From: Artemia franciscana
Taxonomy: Eukaryota; Arthropoda; Branchiopoda; Anostraca; Artemiidae
Assembly (NCBI RefSeq): GCF_032884065.1
Contig: NW_027062662.1
Location: forward strand, 1,728,552-1,792,551
DNA: 64,000 nt
Direction of reading: 5' to 3'
The notes under the pieces were generated by a model. It ran no database searches. It was given only the letters and a program-made list of their open reading frames with translations, and had not been told where the DNA came from. This document shows, piece after piece, positions 35,371 through 46,859 of the stretch; the stretch's first letter is position 1, and every line of letters begins with the position of its first letter. The position numbers and the translations under genes were made by a program.

Positions 35371-36885
35371 CTAGCTGTTGGGGTGGCGCGCCCCAACACC
35401 TAGTTGGTGGGGCGCTTCGCGCCCCCCCCCCAAGCCCCCCCGCGCGCTTAAGTCGTTACGCGTCATATTAGTTACGCGCCATTGTAGTTGTGTCCCTGTG
35501 TCCCACCTGTGAATAGAGATAGATATAAATATATGTTTTTAACTACGTAAAACATGCGAATATACAACATTCTTCGCTGTCCTATTGTCTGTGCATATAA
35601 ATAGATTGTCAGGTTTACTGACTCTTGCACATGCAACATATAATTGTCCATGGGAAAAACAATCCGTATTCAGATCTATACCTCATTATTCTAATGATGT
35701 GTCCCTGTCCCGGTCGTCATTTATATTTTCTGTGTCCCGGTCGTCATTTTTGTCCCGGTGTCCCAGTTTGTAATTTCTCTTTGAGTGTCCCGGTCGTCAT
35801 TTATATTCCCTGTGTCCCGGTCGTCATTTGTGTCCCGGTGTCCCGGTCTGTAATTTCCATTCGAACAATCCCTGTGTCCCGGTCGTCATTTATATATCCC
35901 GCCTGTGTCCCCGGCGTCCCCGTTGTAGTTGTGTCCCTGTGTCCCGGTCGTCATTTATATTCCCTGTGTCCCCGTCGTGATTTGTGTCCGGGTGTCCCAG
36001 TCTGTAATTTCTTTTTGAGGTTCCCGGTCGTCATTTATATTCCCTCTGTCTCGGTCGTCATTTGTGTCCCGGTCTGTAATTTCTCTTTGAGTGTTTTTTC
36101 TTTTTAGTTTTTTTTTTAGTTTTTCATCTTTTTTTTCTTTTTTCAGTTTTCTTTTTCTTCTTTATTTTTCAGCGTCACTATGAAGTACGTATCGCCGAAC
36201 CTTTGTTTTTTTTAACTTAAATCTGGTAGGCATTGATGACCTTATCCAAGTCAAAATCCCAAACCCAATCATCATCGCTATCATTTTCAGTTTTGATGTT
36301 TTGACTCTCGCTGTCCAGGTGGATTTTCATCTAACTGCGCGGTTTTGCGTTCTTTAGCCGCAAGCCTGTTTTCTTGCTGTTCTTGTGATTCCTCGGCACG
36401 CTTTCTTTTCTTACTTTCTCTATCAGTTGCAAGCCAGTTTTCTTGCTGTTCTTGTGATTCCTCGGCACGCTATGCTAATATACAACATTCTTCGCTGTCC
36501 CATTGTCTGTTCATATAAATAGATTGTCAGGTTTACTGACTCTTGAACATGCAACATATAATTGTCCATGGGAAAAACAATCCGTATTCAGATCTATACC
36601 TCATTATTCTAATGATGTGTCCCTGTGTCCCGGTGTCCCGGTCGTCGTTTATATTCCCTGTGTCCCGGTCGTGATTTGTGTCTGGGTGTCCCAGTCTGTA
36701 ATTTCTCTTTGAGGTTCCCGGTCGTCATTTATATTCCTTGTGTCCCGGCCGTCATTTGTGTCCCGGTGTCCCGGTATGTAATTTCATCAGTTAACAAACA
36801 TGACGTCAGTCGACAAACAACTTCATGACGCATACAACTCAATCCTTATAATGACGTCAGTCGACACACAAACATGACGTCACTC

Positions 36886-36925
<40 letters not shown>

Positions 36926-36949
36926 ACTTATTTTTATATATATAGAAGA
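35371..36949 (-). mobile_element. Non-autonomous Helitron, array copy B (composite)
   Basis: CTAG end at 35374-35371 and TC end near 36949, with TTTA separating it from copy A (35367-35370). It holds a helicase tail, a minisatellite block, a T-rich stretch (about 36093-36170) and the N-terminal coding block (about 36235-36470). A junction at about 36472 then leads straight into a second helicase tail and minisatellite block. The second tail at 36475 has no CTAG hairpin of its own, so B looks like two internally recombined copies. A (CA)n tract lies at 36889-36921. Confidence 0.8.
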
Positions 36950-36953
36950 TTTA

Positions 36954-38873
36954 CTAGCTGTTGGGGTGGTGCTTCGCGCCCCCCCCAAGCCCCCCCGCGC
37001 GCGTAAGTCGTTACGTGTCATATTAGTTACGCGCCATTGTAGTTGTGTCCCTGTGTCCCACCTGTGAATAGAGATAGATATAAATATATGTTTTTAACTA
37101 CGTAAAACATGCGAATATACAACATTCTTCGCTGTCCCATTGTCTGTGCATATAAATAGATTGTCAGGTTTACTGACTCTTGAACATGCAACATATAATT
37201 GTCCAGGGGAAAAATAATCCGTATTCTGATCTATACCTCATTATTCTAATGATGTGTCCCTGTGTCCTGGTCGTCATTTATATTCCCTGTGTCCCGGTCG
37301 TCATTTTTGTCCCGGTGTCCCAGTTTGTAATTTCTCTTTGAGTGTCCCGGTCGTCATTTATATTCCCTGTGTCCCGGTCGTCATTCGTTTCCCGGTGTCC
37401 CGGTCTGTAATTTCTATTCGAACAATTCCTGTGTCCCGGTCGTCATTATATATCCCGCCTGTGTCCCCGGCGTCCCTGTTGTAGTTGTGTCCCTGTGTCC
37501 CGGTCGTCATTTATATTCCCTGTGTCCCGGTCGTGATTTGTGTCCGGGTGTCCTAGTCTGTAATTTCTCTTTGAGGTTCCCGGTCGTCATTTATATTCCC
37601 TCTGTCTCGGTCGTCATTTGTGTCCCGGTCTGTAATTTCTCTTTGAGTGTTTTTTCTTTTTAGTTTTTTTTAGTTTTTCACCTTTTTTTTTCTTTTTTCA
37701 GTTTTCTTTTTCTTCTTTATTTTTCAGCGTCACTATGAAGTACGTATCGCCGAACCTTTGTTTTTTTTAACTTAAATCTGGTAGGCATTGATGACCTTAT
37801 CCAAGTCAAAATCCCAAACGCAATCATCATCGCTATCATTTTCAGTTTTGATATGTTTTGACTCTCGCTGTCCAGGTGGATTTTCATCTAACTGTGCGGT
37901 TTTGCGTTCTTTAGCCGCAAGCCTGTTTTCTTGCTGTTCTTGTGATTGCTCGGCACGCTTTCTTTTCTTACTTTCTCTATCAGTCGCAATCCTGTTTTCT
38001 TGCTCTTCTTGTGATTCCTCGGCACGCTATGCGAATATAAACAATCTTCGCTGTCCCATTGTCTGTGCATATAAATAGATTGTCAGGTTTACTGACTCTT
38101 GAACATGCAACATATAATTGTCCATGGGAAAAACAATCCGTATTCAGAACCTCATTATTCTAATGATGTGTCCCTGTGTCCCGGTGTCCTGGTCGTCATT
38201 TATATTCCCTGTGTCCAGGTCGTCATTTGTTTCCCGGTGTCCCAGTTTGTAATTTCTCTTTGAGTGTCCCGGTCGTCATTTATATTCCCTGTGTCCCGGT
38301 GTCCCGGTCGTCATTTGTGTCCCGGTGTCCCGGTCTTTAATTTCTATTCGAACAATCCCTGTGTCCAAGTCAAAATCCCATGACCTTATCCAAGTCAAAA
38401 TCCCAAACCCAATCATCATCGCTATCATTTTCAGTTTTGATATGTTTTGACTCTCGCTGTCCAGGTGGATTTTCATCTAACTGCGCGGTTTTGCGTTCTT
38501 TAGCCGCAAGCCTGTTTTCTTGCTGTTCTTGTGATTCCTCGGCACGCTTTCTTTTCTTACTTTCTCTATCAGCCGCAAGCCTGTTTTCTTGCTGTTCTTG
38601 TGATTCCTCGGCACGCTTTCTTTTCTTACTTTCTCTATCAGCAGCAAGTTTTTTGGCATAGACTCTTTGAGCAGCTTCCTCGGCTGTTGCCATTGTAGGT
38701 TCTTCAGTCATTTTACAATTAAACATTTTTCCGTGAACGAATGTCTTAAATACCTTTAATGACGTCATCATCATAACAAACATGACGACAACTAACTTCA
38801 TGACGTCAGTCGACACACAAACATGACGTCACTCGACACACACACACAGACAACTTATTTTTATATATATAGA
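36954..38873 (-). mobile_element. Non-autonomous Helitron, array copy C (composite)
   Basis: CTAG at 36957-36954, preceded by TTTA (36950-36953), the same spacer as between A and B. The 5' TC end is at 38873-38872, followed by T on the plus strand. It contains two helicase-tail blocks (37105, 38030), three minisatellite blocks or part-blocks, and two N-terminal coding blocks (about 37790-38020 and 38400-38711). The N-terminal block nearest 38711 keeps its start codon, as expected for the 5' end of the gene. Confidence 0.82.
38400..38711 (-). pseudogene. N-terminal part of Helitron Rep/helicase gene with 23-residue repeats
   Basis: It starts at ATG 38711 ('MTEEPTMATAEEAAQRVYAK'), the first ATG after an AT-rich leader that follows the Helitron 5' end. 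Then comes a 23-codon (69-bp) unit, 'AADRESKKRKRAEESQEQQ' plus 'ENRL', present twice in full and once in part. It continues to 'QLDENPPGQRESKHIKTEND' and 'SDDDWVWDFDLD', after which the frame runs into rearranged sequence. The KKRKR core resembles a nuclear localisation signal and the rest is highly charged and probably unstructured or helical. I infer Helitron identity from position between Helitron ends and partnership with the helicase tail, since the Rep domain itself is absent. Confidence 0.72.
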
Positions 38874-39235
38874 TATTAACATGCAAAAGGCATTATAACT
38901 ACATGCAAAAAGTATAGCAAAAAACATTTTTAGCCTATGTTATGTTAAATATTAATATAGTGAGGAACAAAACAAGAATATACTAATTCTGTAGTTGCAA
39001 TCTAGTGCGAGTTAAACATTTCCTATAGTAGCAAAATATAACGGAGATCAACCTATAGCCCTTAGTAACTGAAGAATTAAAATAGTGTTCTAAATAGAGG
39101 ATCAGAAACGTTCATTATAAATGGGAGAACCAGCTGTAGCCCATGGTAACTGAAGTACTAAAAGGAATCACTGTACAGATGATGATGCAACACATACTTA
39201 TCTTTGCAGCAGATAGTATAATACAAATCTATTTT
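38874..39235. other. No gene seen
   Basis: AT-rich intron sequence with a local repeat of 'actgaag.a.taaaa' phrases at about 39067 and 39149 ('tagcccttagtaactgaag' and 'tagcccatggtaactgaag'). Nothing else recognised. Confidence 0.5.
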
Positions 39236-40790
39236 AATCAAACAGTTCGTGGTAACGAACTTACTATTAAGCAACCTGGCTCAATAGTAACCGAAACTCT
39301 AAAAAATGGTATCTCCATACCAACTGATACATGAAAAGAATCAGAACTTTATGCTGATTTTGAATATAAAAGTTTCTTCGAGTTTAATCTTACCCATCAA
39401 AAGTTATGAGCCTGAGAATATTTGCCTTATTTTCTAAAAAAGGGAAACACCACCTAAATGTCATAGAATCTTAATGATAAGTACACCGTCAGATTCAGCG
39501 TATCGAAGAACCTTACTGTAGAGGTTTCAAGCTCCTATCTGCAAAATTGTGGTATTTTGTTTCCTTTTTTCCAGAAGAAAGATCACGGATGCGTGTTTTT
39601 TTCCCAGTGGTGATCGTATCGACTTAGTGGTCCTAGAATGTCACGAGAGGGTTCATTCGAATTGAAATTAAAAATTCTATTGACTTTCTTGATTAAAAAA
39701 CAACATTTAAATTAGATTAATAAACTTTTTTTTTTAATCTGCATTCTTATGTACAAGCATGATGAATGGACGTTGTCGAATTGAGTGTCCAAAACAGATA
39801 TTAGCAGAATGAGAAAGCAGCAGCTCTAAAGAAATGTCAAGTTTTGATCCAGTATCTAAAACGATACTGGATCAAACAGTTCGTGGTAACGAACTGTATT
39901 TAAGAGGTGATTCAGCTCAATAGCTACTGAAACTCTGAAAAACGGAATTTTGATACCAATAGATACATCAAAAGAATCGGACTATAGCAAAGAGCAAAGT
40001 CATGCCCAACAGAACTGAACCCTGTTTTTTTAATATTAAATTTAAAAGATATATTTTAATGCAATACATTAAAAGTTCTCAATAACAGGGAATCGAACCT
40101 CGGTTTTCCATGTAAAAAATTGAGATGCTTTCTATTATACCATCGAAGACTTCTGAAATATTAGTTACATATAACCAAAGTAAAAAACGAATAGTAAAGC
40201 TTATAATAACTGATTATTACTGGGAGACTATTACTCGAACCATACGTGAGGTTCGAACTCGAGACCTTAGAATTACAAGATCTACGCTCTACTGAGTGAT
40301 TCACCAATGTTTGTATATTATAAATGAATACCCATTTTGAGACAATATCGAAAACGAGTTATGGAAATTAGCTGCCTTACTTTTTGAAGTTCGTCTCTTA
40401 CTATACCAAATAAGAAAGAGCCACAGACTTTTTCCTGTTCGTAATTATTTGTAACAGTTCGTGGTAACAAACTGTAAGTAAATAGCAACCGAAACTATAA
40501 AATGGAATTTTGATACCAATATAAATCAAAAGAATTGGATTTTTATAATGATTTTAAATATATAAGTTTCGTCAAGTTTAGTCTTAGCCATCATTAGTTA
40601 CGAGCCTGAAAATTTTGCCTTACTTCCGAAAAAAAGGTGAAAGACCCTCTAAAAGTCATAGAATCTTAACGAAAATTACACCGTCGGATTCAGCATATCA
40701 AGAGAACCTTATCGTAGAGGTTTCAAGCTCCTATCTGCAAAAACGTGGAATTTTGTATTGTTTTACGCCAATAATAAAGATAAATGTATG
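39236..40790 (+). repeat. Cluster of three partial FB-A copies
   Basis: Three 5' ends of FB-A in the same orientation: 39239-39690, 39866-39985 and 40450-40770. Each begins at or near 'caaacagttcgtggtaacga' (the third has lost the CAAA) and continues through 'ggaattttgataccaa', 'cccatcaaaagtta' and 'cagattcagcgtatc'. All are truncated before the hairpin section. tRNA-like pieces lie between the second and third copies. Confidence 0.75.
40080..40320 (-). repeat. Two tRNA-like sequences, probably SINE heads or tRNA pseudogenes
   Basis: At 40088-40150 the minus strand reads a B-box-like 'ggttcgattccc' preceded by an A-box-like 'tggtataatag', resembling a decayed Asp/Glu/Gly-type tRNA. At 40245-40312 the minus strand has 'cactcagtagagc' (D arm), 'cttgtaa' (anticodon loop, TGT) and 'gagttcgaacctc' (T arm). 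Stems contain mismatches and no clean acceptor stem was found. A related piece of the second one recurs at about 40835-40915. I would not annotate these as functional tRNAs. Confidence 0.45.
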
Positions 40791-40915
40791 AAGACATTTT
40801 GCTGGTTGGGCTGCTAAAAAAATTTCCTGACAGGTACCTTAGAATAACAATACCTACGCTCTTATGAGTGATCCACCAATGTTTGTGTATTATAAATGAA
40901 TGTACATTATAAATG

Positions 40916-41926
40916 AGACAAATATGTAAACGGCCGTCGTCCACGGGAGTTATCATATTCGAAATATTTTTAATTAGACTTATAATACTTATGATGGCCA
41001 TGAGAATCACAGTACAACCGAGATCAAAAACTAATCTGGAACCTTGAATGTTTTTGGCGATTGAAAGAGAGAAGAATTCTTATCTGCTACACGTTTTTGT
41101 CACTTCTTCCTATGCGAAAAAGTGACACATCCTTGCTGCTCAAGATGGGGGACTGTAAATCTTCTACATGTTTTTTTTTTGGTTATGATGATTTCAATGA
41201 TGCAGTTTGATCCGACACCATCTTCAGGGAGTTTCAGGCTATTTTTCAAAAAATCTATAAATTGCTTTTTTTGCGATAAATTTTACCATTAGATTAATCA
41301 AGACGGTAGTTATTAGTCCTGAATCAGCTTCAAAGAGCAATACTTCCTCACTTGACTTGTTTTTTCAAAACGTCTTATTAAATTTTTTGGTTATTGACGG
41401 CTAGAATTTGTTCTTTACTAGGTTGCAGCTGACGCTGCAACCATTACATACATTTATAATTAGTTTTGCCGATTATATTTTAAATTACGGTTTATTTAAC
41501 CACAATAGACACTAGAGGTAGCAACTTATATTCAAATGAGCCCTTAAACAGCTCTCTAGATACACTATCTAGTGTATACTTTTATTTCTGTTTCTAATAA
41601 AATTTCCTCCAAAGTTAAACAAACAAAAGGCAAAGAGAAAATTGAGCTGGAACTGAATACGTTATGTCAGCTCAAGTTTAGATAACTGAAGTTATAGCTA
41701 GAAGGAAATATTTGTACAATAAGAAACAATGATCATTTCCTAGATTTTCAAAGCCCTGTTTGGTGCAGAAGCGTCTTATTTAAATTCTACATGCGGATTG
41801 CTTGCAAACTCACTTGTTATTTGTAGTAGATAAATAATATCAAATTTATAGTATGGCATTATCAATGACATTTTGTTTCATGTAACATTAGAACAGATGT
41901 CCGAGAAAGAAAAAAACTGATTTAAA
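40916..41926. other. No gene seen
   Basis: AT-rich intron sequence without recognised repeats or coding pattern. Confidence 0.4.
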
Positions 41927-42298
41927 ATGTCCTACTCTATATATGCTGATGATAGTTTAAGAAATCGTGATGAAAAGTGGCTGAAAAAATATCAAATGAT
42001 AGAGATATTTGAGACTATTGACAAAGATACGGGCTCTCCTAAGGGTGAAGATCTGTTGTTACGTACGCCTATCATACATTCTTCGGGATACGAAACAGTC
42101 TATACTCCCAGTGAAATATTAAACACGGACATTGAACAGCTGTTCAAGTCTCCTGGTAGAAACAACGTAATGTTGGATGCATGCGAGGCTATTGACAAAG
42201 ACAATGACGTTCTAAATATCGGAAATATGTTGGCACCTTATATTGCATATCCTTCACGATGCACAGCATTCGACAAGCGTCAATACAGAAAATGGTGA
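41927..42298 (+). CDS. Unknown protein, repeat unit 1 (123 codons)
   Basis: I do not recognise this family. The frame from ATG 41927 to TGA 42296-42298 is acidic and hydrophilic, with no signal peptide or membrane segment. It contains an 'E..ETIDKD' motif ('FETIDKDTGSPKGEDLLL') and, about 55 residues later, 'DACEAIDKDNDV', so it is internally repetitive. The stretch 'PSEILNTDIEQLFKSPGR.N' to 'CTAFD' is matched by the second unit downstream. After the stop, sequence at about 42375-42440 still parallels the end of unit 2, so the unit is longer than its open frame and probably damaged. It lies inside the MOSPD intron on the same strand. It could be a lineage-specific gene, cargo of an unrecognised element, or a pseudogene pair. 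Confidence 0.5.
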   Translation: MSYSIYADDSLRNRDEKWLKKYQMIEIFETIDKDTGSPKGEDLLLRTPIIHSSGYETVYTPSEILNTDIEQLFKSPGRNNVMLDACEAIDKDNDVLNIGNMLAPYIAYPSRCTAFDKRQYRKW

Positions 42299-42449
42299 AA
42301 GGGATGTGCCGTTTAAGTGTTCCGACAGAAACAGCGTATTTCTGAAATAAAAGAACTTATCACTTTCCCTTTCATACTTTCAAGAATGCAAGTCAAGTGG
42401 CATTCCCATGACAACCCTGGATTCAGAACATGTTTTCCAAGATGAAAAG

Positions 42450-43037
42450 TGCCTGGAAAGAGCTCAGTTGGTGGAGGTATGCAAGACTATTGACAAAGAC
42501 ATTAACCCTCCTTAAGGTGAAGATCATTAATAACATCTCATATAAAATACTCCGGAATTCAAATTAATTTGTATGCCCAGTGAAATTTTGAACATAGATA
42601 CAGAAAATGATGAGTTGTATTATCTGCCCAAGTCTCCTAGTAGAAGCAACATGATGTTGGAGGCATGCGAGGCTATTGACAAAGACAATGACGTTCCAAA
42701 TGTCAGAAATACGTTCCCATCTTATACTGCAAGCCCTTCACCATACACAGCATTCGATATTACCAATCAAATGGCAAACGTCTATGCAGTAAATCATATT
42801 TTCATATTTCCAAGAATGTATGTCGAGTGGCACTACCATGACAACATTGAATTCAGAACGTGTTGTGCAAGACGAGCCGCTCAATTTGTCATGCAAAACA
42901 CAATCAACGAAAAAAATGCGTATTTAAACCCTTTTATATGCCATCGTTGTCCCGGAAAACCTGAACATTACGTTCAAATTTTTTTTTTTAACAAGTGCAG
43001 CCAAATCGTAGTTAGATCAGTAACTGTTGGCTATTAA
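42450..43037 (+). CDS. Unknown protein, repeat unit 2
   Basis: A diverged tandem copy of unit 1. The region 42450-42570 reads 'LERAQLVEVCKTIDKD' and then has stops where unit 1 is open. From ATG 42573 a 154-codon frame carries 'MPSEILNIDTENDELYYL', 'EACEAIDKDNDVPNVRN', 'SPYTAFD' and then a part not open in unit 1, 'FPRMYVEWHYHDNIEFRTCC' followed by a Cys/His-containing 'CHRCPGKPEHY'. The last segment might be a small metal-binding fold but this is speculation. Conservation of long protein-level similarity between units despite DNA divergence suggests past coding selection. Confidence 0.5.
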
Positions 43038-44253
43038 AGACATTAATGACCTTCCGTAGCCGAAATTTAAGAAGAAGAAAAACAGGCTTTGAATGAAGCT
43101 TATAATGACAAATGATTCCAATGTAATGTTAACTTGATAATATTACTTTTTATCGTGAATCAACACCAATTTGAAAAAAAATTGTTTGACCGAAATTCAG
43201 CCAAAAAAATTGTTTCGAACGTTTTCAAACTTTTATGTATGGGCAAAGAAAACGCCAATTTTAAAACAAATAAGGGTGGAGGCATGGACTCCTAATAAAT
43301 GAATGAGCCAAACAATGTGTTTAAACAAACGGCTTAAAGACTTGATCCCTAAGTCTCTTGCCCTAGAGAACCAAATGCTAAGAAAAATAGGCTAAGGTCA
43401 CGAACCCAAATAGGTTAAAATACGGTTTTGGAAAGATCCGAAACATCGTTTTTCCCAATAACTTTTATAATTCGGAAATCCCTTGGCAAAGGAGAAGCTA
43501 GCGTACAAAAAAAGTGTTTAATGCCTGGGCCCTTATGTCAAGGATTAGTGTTTTTCATCGACCTGGAACCTTCATTGTAATCAGAAAGGGATGGGGTATT
43601 TTTGCTAGGTTCCCCCGTCCCTTCGTAGTCTTTTTTATGTTCAGTTTGATTTATTTATTAAAAATGTTATGCAACAAAAATAATACCCAGTGGCAATGAT
43701 ATTTTCAAAAATAGTTTTGTGGATTGGCGGCGGTTATTGTGAGCCTCTGGGCCAAACGAATGCCATTCTATATGAAAATAATAAAAACTAAAAATTAGTT
43801 TTCCCTAATAAGGGGACTGAGATAAAAAAAAACACACATTTTTTGAAACGACTTGAAAACTACATCTATGAGTATCTGTATTTTGATTTTAGCGAAGCAC
43901 CAATAACAGTCTCCCCTATAGTTTGTGTAAGTAGGGGGAAACCCCTCTCAGGTGTTTGGTAATCTTTGTTTCTGTTTTAATTCCATTTGATTATTATTCT
44001 TTTTAATTTCTGTTTGTTTTGGGTTTCATTCATTAAGGCAACATCTAGTAATTTCTAAGGGTTACTTAGTTATTTATTTGGTTTTCTTGTTAGTCAGTTT
44101 GGGATCTTCATTTTTTCTTCGTTTATTTATTATAGTCTCTGTCTGTTCTGAGTTTATCATGTTGCAAATTACTTTGTGTTTGATTGTTTTAATTTTAAGC
44201 GTTCTCTTTACTTAAATTTGAAGGTTTTTTTTGGGTGCGGGGGTTAAAAGCTG
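43038..44253. other. No gene seen
   Basis: AT-rich, low-complexity in places (T-rich 43960-44230). No repeats I could match elsewhere in the window. Confidence 0.45.
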
Positions 44254-45693
44254 ATCAAACAGTTCGTGGTAACGAACTGTAGTAAGGAGCGACCCGGCTC
44301 AATAGTAACCAAAACTCTAAAAAATGGAATTTTGATACCAATACCTACATCAAAAGAATCGCATTTTAATGCTGATTTTAAATATATAAGTTTCATCAAG
44401 TTTAGTCTTACCCATCAAAAGTTACGAGCCTGAGAAAATTTGCGTTATTTTAGAAAATAGGGGGAAACGCCCCCTAGAAGTCATACAATCTTAACGAAAA
44501 TCACACCATCAGATTCAGCGTATCAGAGAACCCTACTGTAGAAGTTATAAGCTCCTATCTACAAAAATGTGGAATTTTGTATTTTTTGCCAGAAGGCAGA
44601 TCACGGATGCGTGTTTATTTGTTTTTTTTTTTTTTTTTTTTTTTTTTCCAGGGGTGATCGTATCGACCCAGTTGTCCTAGAATGTTGCAAGAGGGCTCAT
44701 TCTAACGGAAATGAAAAGTTCTAGTGCCCTTTTTAAGTGACCAAAAAAATTGGAGGACACCTAGGCCCCCTCCCACGCTAATTATTTCACCAAAGTCAAC
44801 AGATCAAAATTCTGAGATAGCCATTTTATTCAGCGCAGTCGAAAAACCTTATAACTATGTCTTTGGGGACGACTTACTCCCCCACAGTCCCTATGGGAGG
44901 GGCAACAAGTTACAAACTTTGACCAATGCTTACATATAGTAATGGTTATTGGGAAGTGTACAGGCGTTTTCAGGAGGATTTTTTTTGGTTGGGGGAGGGG
45001 TTGAGAAGAGGGGGATATGCTGGGGGAACTTTCCATCGATAATTTGTCATGGGGGAAGAAAATCTCCATGAAGGGAGCGCAGGATTTACTAGCATTATTT
45101 AAAAACACAATGAAAAACTAAATATGAAAAAGTTCTTTCAGCTGGAAGTAAGGAACAGCATTAAAACTTAAAACAAACAGAAATTATTACCCATTTGAGG
45201 GGCTCACCTCCTCCTAATACCTCGCTCTTTACGTTAAAGTATTTTTAGTAATTTCAACTATTTATTCTACGGCTTTTGTGATTCTGGGGTCATTCTTAAT
45301 GAATTGGGCCAAAATTTAAGCTTTAGTGTAAAGAGCGAGGATCTGACAAGGGGGCGAACCACCTCATATATGTAATAAAAATATGAGAATACAAGAGTTC
45401 TTTACGTAAGCTAATTTATAAGTTACGGAAATCTTTTACCAATAAAAATATTCGTAAAAAATTAAAAGTTCTAGTTGCCTTTTTAATTAACAAAAAAATC
45501 GGAGGGCAACTAGGCTTCCTCCCCCGCTCTTTTTTTCTCAAAATCATTCGATCAAAATTATGAGAAAACCATTTAGCCAAAAAAAAAAAAATGCAAATTT
45601 CATTTTGATTATTCCTCTGCGGAGAGCCAAAATCAAAACATGCATTGATTCAAAAACTTTCAGAAATTAAATAAAAAAAAAACAAGTTTTTTT

Positions 45694-46545
45694 AACTGAA
45701 AGTAAGGAGCGACATTAAAACTTAAAACGAACAGAAATTACTTCGTATATGAAAGAGGCTGCTTCCTCATCAACGCCCCGCTCTTTACGCTAAAGTTTTT
45801 TACTGTTTTAAAAAAAAGAATTGAGAGACAGAGTCAAACTTTAGCGTAAAGAGCGGGGCGTTGATGAGGAAGCAGCCTCTTTCATATACGAAGTAATGTT
45901 TTTTGATTATTCCTCTGTGGAGAGCCAAAATCAAAACATGCATTGATTCAAAAACGTTCAGAAATTAAATAAAAAAAAGAAGTTTTTTTTAACTGAAAGT
46001 AAGGAGCGACATTAAAACTTAAAACGAACAGAAATTACTTCGTATATGAAAGAGGCTGCTTCCTCATCAACGCCCCGCTCTTTACGCTAAAGTTTTTTAC
46101 TGTTTTAAAAAGAAGAATTGAGAGACAGAGTCAAACTTTAGCGTAAAGAGCGGGGCGTTGATGAGGAAGCAGCCTCTTTCATATACGAAGTAATGTTTTT
46201 TGATTATTCCTCTGCGGAGAGCCAAAATCAAAACATGCATTGATTCAAAAACGTTCAGAAATTAAATTAAAAAAAACAAATTTTTTTAACTGAAAGTAAG
46301 GAGCGACATTAAAACTTAAAACGAACAGAAATTACATCGTATATGAAAGAGGCTGCTTCCTCATCAACGCCCCGCTCTTTACGCTAAAGTTTTTTACTGT
46401 TTTAAAAAGAAGAATTGAGAGACAGAGTCAAACTTTAGCGTAAAGAGCGGGGCGTTGATGAGGAAGCAGCCTCTTTCATATACGAAGTAATTTCTGTTCG
46501 TTTTAAGTTTTAATGTCACTCCTTACTTTCAGTTAAAAAAAACTT
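45694..46545. repeat. Three tandem 297-bp hairpin units in the left foldback arm
   Basis: 'aactgaaagtaaggagcgac' starts at 45694, 45991 and 46288, spacings of 297 and 297. Each unit holds a perfect hairpin of about 62-bp arms, from 'attacttcgtatatgaaaga' through 'cgccccgctctttacgctaa' to 'agttt', mirrored after a loop of about 45 bases. The right arm has just one such unit (about 47935-48190). Confidence 0.92.
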
Positions 46546-46859
46546 TTTTTTTTTATTTAATATTAAATAAAGTTGTAGTGGGGCCCTGTGGATCCGGCCC
46601 GACAGATAAGGGTATACTATTGGAGCTACTAATCCCTCGGTATACCTGATTAACCGCATACATGTGGCTTTTACGTTTCACTACATACGATCTAGCAAGT
46701 TTTACATATTGAAGTTAATGAACTTTTAAGTAAGAATCATTGCGCCAGTAAATTCAAACGACCTCGGCAATGATGTAGGTTTTGCGCAGAGGATGTTGTA
46801 TGCTTTTGTAAATTTAACTGTTAAAGGTCAAACAGGTTTTGAGGGTCAATGACACTTGT

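Noticed and set aside
34742..37484. Several plus-strand open frames of 65-174 codons rich in Val, Pro, Cys and Arg
   Set aside because: They are read through the Helitron minisatellite opposite to the Helitron gene; shared starts only reflect repeated Helitron ends.
34860..38365. CRISPR-like appearance of regularly repeated blocks
   Set aside because: Units are adjacent and variable, with no unique spacers, in a eukaryotic Helitron; this is a minisatellite.
40245..40312. Functional tRNA-Thr
   Set aside because: Stem mismatches and no convincing acceptor stem; a shortened copy nearby suggests a repeat.
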